Shown piece by piece: positions 63,916 through 64,000 of a DNA stretch of 64,000 nt (its first letter is position 1; the number at the start of each line of letters is the position of its first letter). The notes under the pieces are model-generated. The model did not search any database and was not told the origin of the DNA. It saw nothing but the letters and a program-made list of their open reading frames with translations. The DNA is from G963664835 sp963664835 (GTDB lineage Bacteria > Chloroflexota > UBA6077 > FW602-bin22 > JBCLEL01): the NCBI GenBank assembly GCA_963664835.2, contig CAXXUG010000022.1:1-64000 (forward strand). Reading direction: 5' to 3'. The position numbers were made by a program, and so were the translations under genes.

Positions 63916-64000
63916 TTGAAGATTGCCGTAACTGGTGCGAATGGTTTCGTCGGACGTGGCCTCGTCCAAACGCTAGTGCAGCGGGGTCACAGCGTAAAAC
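63916..64000 (+). CDS. NAD-dependent epimerase/dehydratase, N-terminal part only
   Basis: From TTG 63916, with GGAGG eight bases upstream, the frame reads (M)KIAVTGANGFVGRGLVQTL, the Rossmann start TGxxGxxG of extended short-chain dehydrogenases. The window ends after 28 residues, so the substrate cannot be assessed. Confidence 0.8.
   Translation, partial: MKIAVTGANGFVGRGLVQTLVQRGHSVK

Overview
This 64 kb window looks like a chromosomal segment of a free-living or host-associated Chloroflexota bacterium. A Dehalococcoidia/SAR202-like lineage is my best guess. The reasons are the moderately high G+C, many GTG/TTG starts, an rplU-rpmA-rpmE-DUF1385 cluster, an mreBCD operon, and a catabolic repertoire (enolase superfamily, aldehyde:ferredoxin oxidoreductase, acetamidase, amidohydrolase, Ldh-type oxidoreductase, repeated MFS carriers) resembling that lineage. 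No rRNA or other phylogenetic marker is present, so the placement is an inference.

Layout. 1-3.2 kb: the start of a TPR protein, then a methyltransferase/endonuclease pair lying exactly between two identical full-length tRNA genes (anticodon CAT). 3.2-13.5 kb: a catabolic and transport region (TIM-barrel isomerase, acetamidase, Ldh oxidoreductase, D-2-hydroxyacid dehydrogenase, amidohydrolase, three MFS carriers). 13.7-23.4 kb: housekeeping genes (ferrochelatase, ribosomal proteins L21/L27/L31, DUF1385, TerC, ABC exporter, tungsten/molybdenum-pterin oxidoreductase with a MoaD-like protein, lumazine synthase). 23.6-36.5 kb: a minus-strand island with a PLD-SNF2 helicase, three hendecad-repeat coiled-coil membrane proteins, repeated DUF4926/DUF6883-like pairs and their debris, a PD-(D/E)XK-like protein, an unknown protein, and a very large Eco57I-like methylase. 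36.8-38.9 kb: folE, folB and a glycosyltransferase. 39.3-42.2 kb: an IS1595-like transposon with inverted repeats and an 8-bp target duplication, carrying a Dam-like methylase, an endonuclease and a 49-residue protein. 42.2-55.6 kb: a RAYT relic, mreBCD, an iolD-like gene, a two-gene unknown operon, an enolase-superfamily enzyme, a repeat cluster, a thioredoxin/CcdA operon and a frameshifted GMC oxidoreductase. 55.8-64 kb: a membrane glycosyltransferase, a second IS, tatA, a membrane-anchored unknown, an FtsH-like protease, a flavin reductase and the start of an NAD-dependent epimerase.

Three separate DNA-modification or restriction modules sit within 42 kb, each in a different mobility context: tRNA duplication, recombined island, and transposon cargo. 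The 23.6-36.5 kb island is the best candidate for an undescribed system. It pairs a PLD-helicase with a methylase whose nuclease motif looks degenerate, and it shows repeated duplication of small accessory genes, each copy dragging a fragment of the helicase 5' end. Three genes (the tRNA-flanked endonuclease, the large methylase and the GMC oxidoreductase) are each broken by an apparent single-base insertion in a short homopolymer, so read errors must be excluded before they are called pseudogenes.
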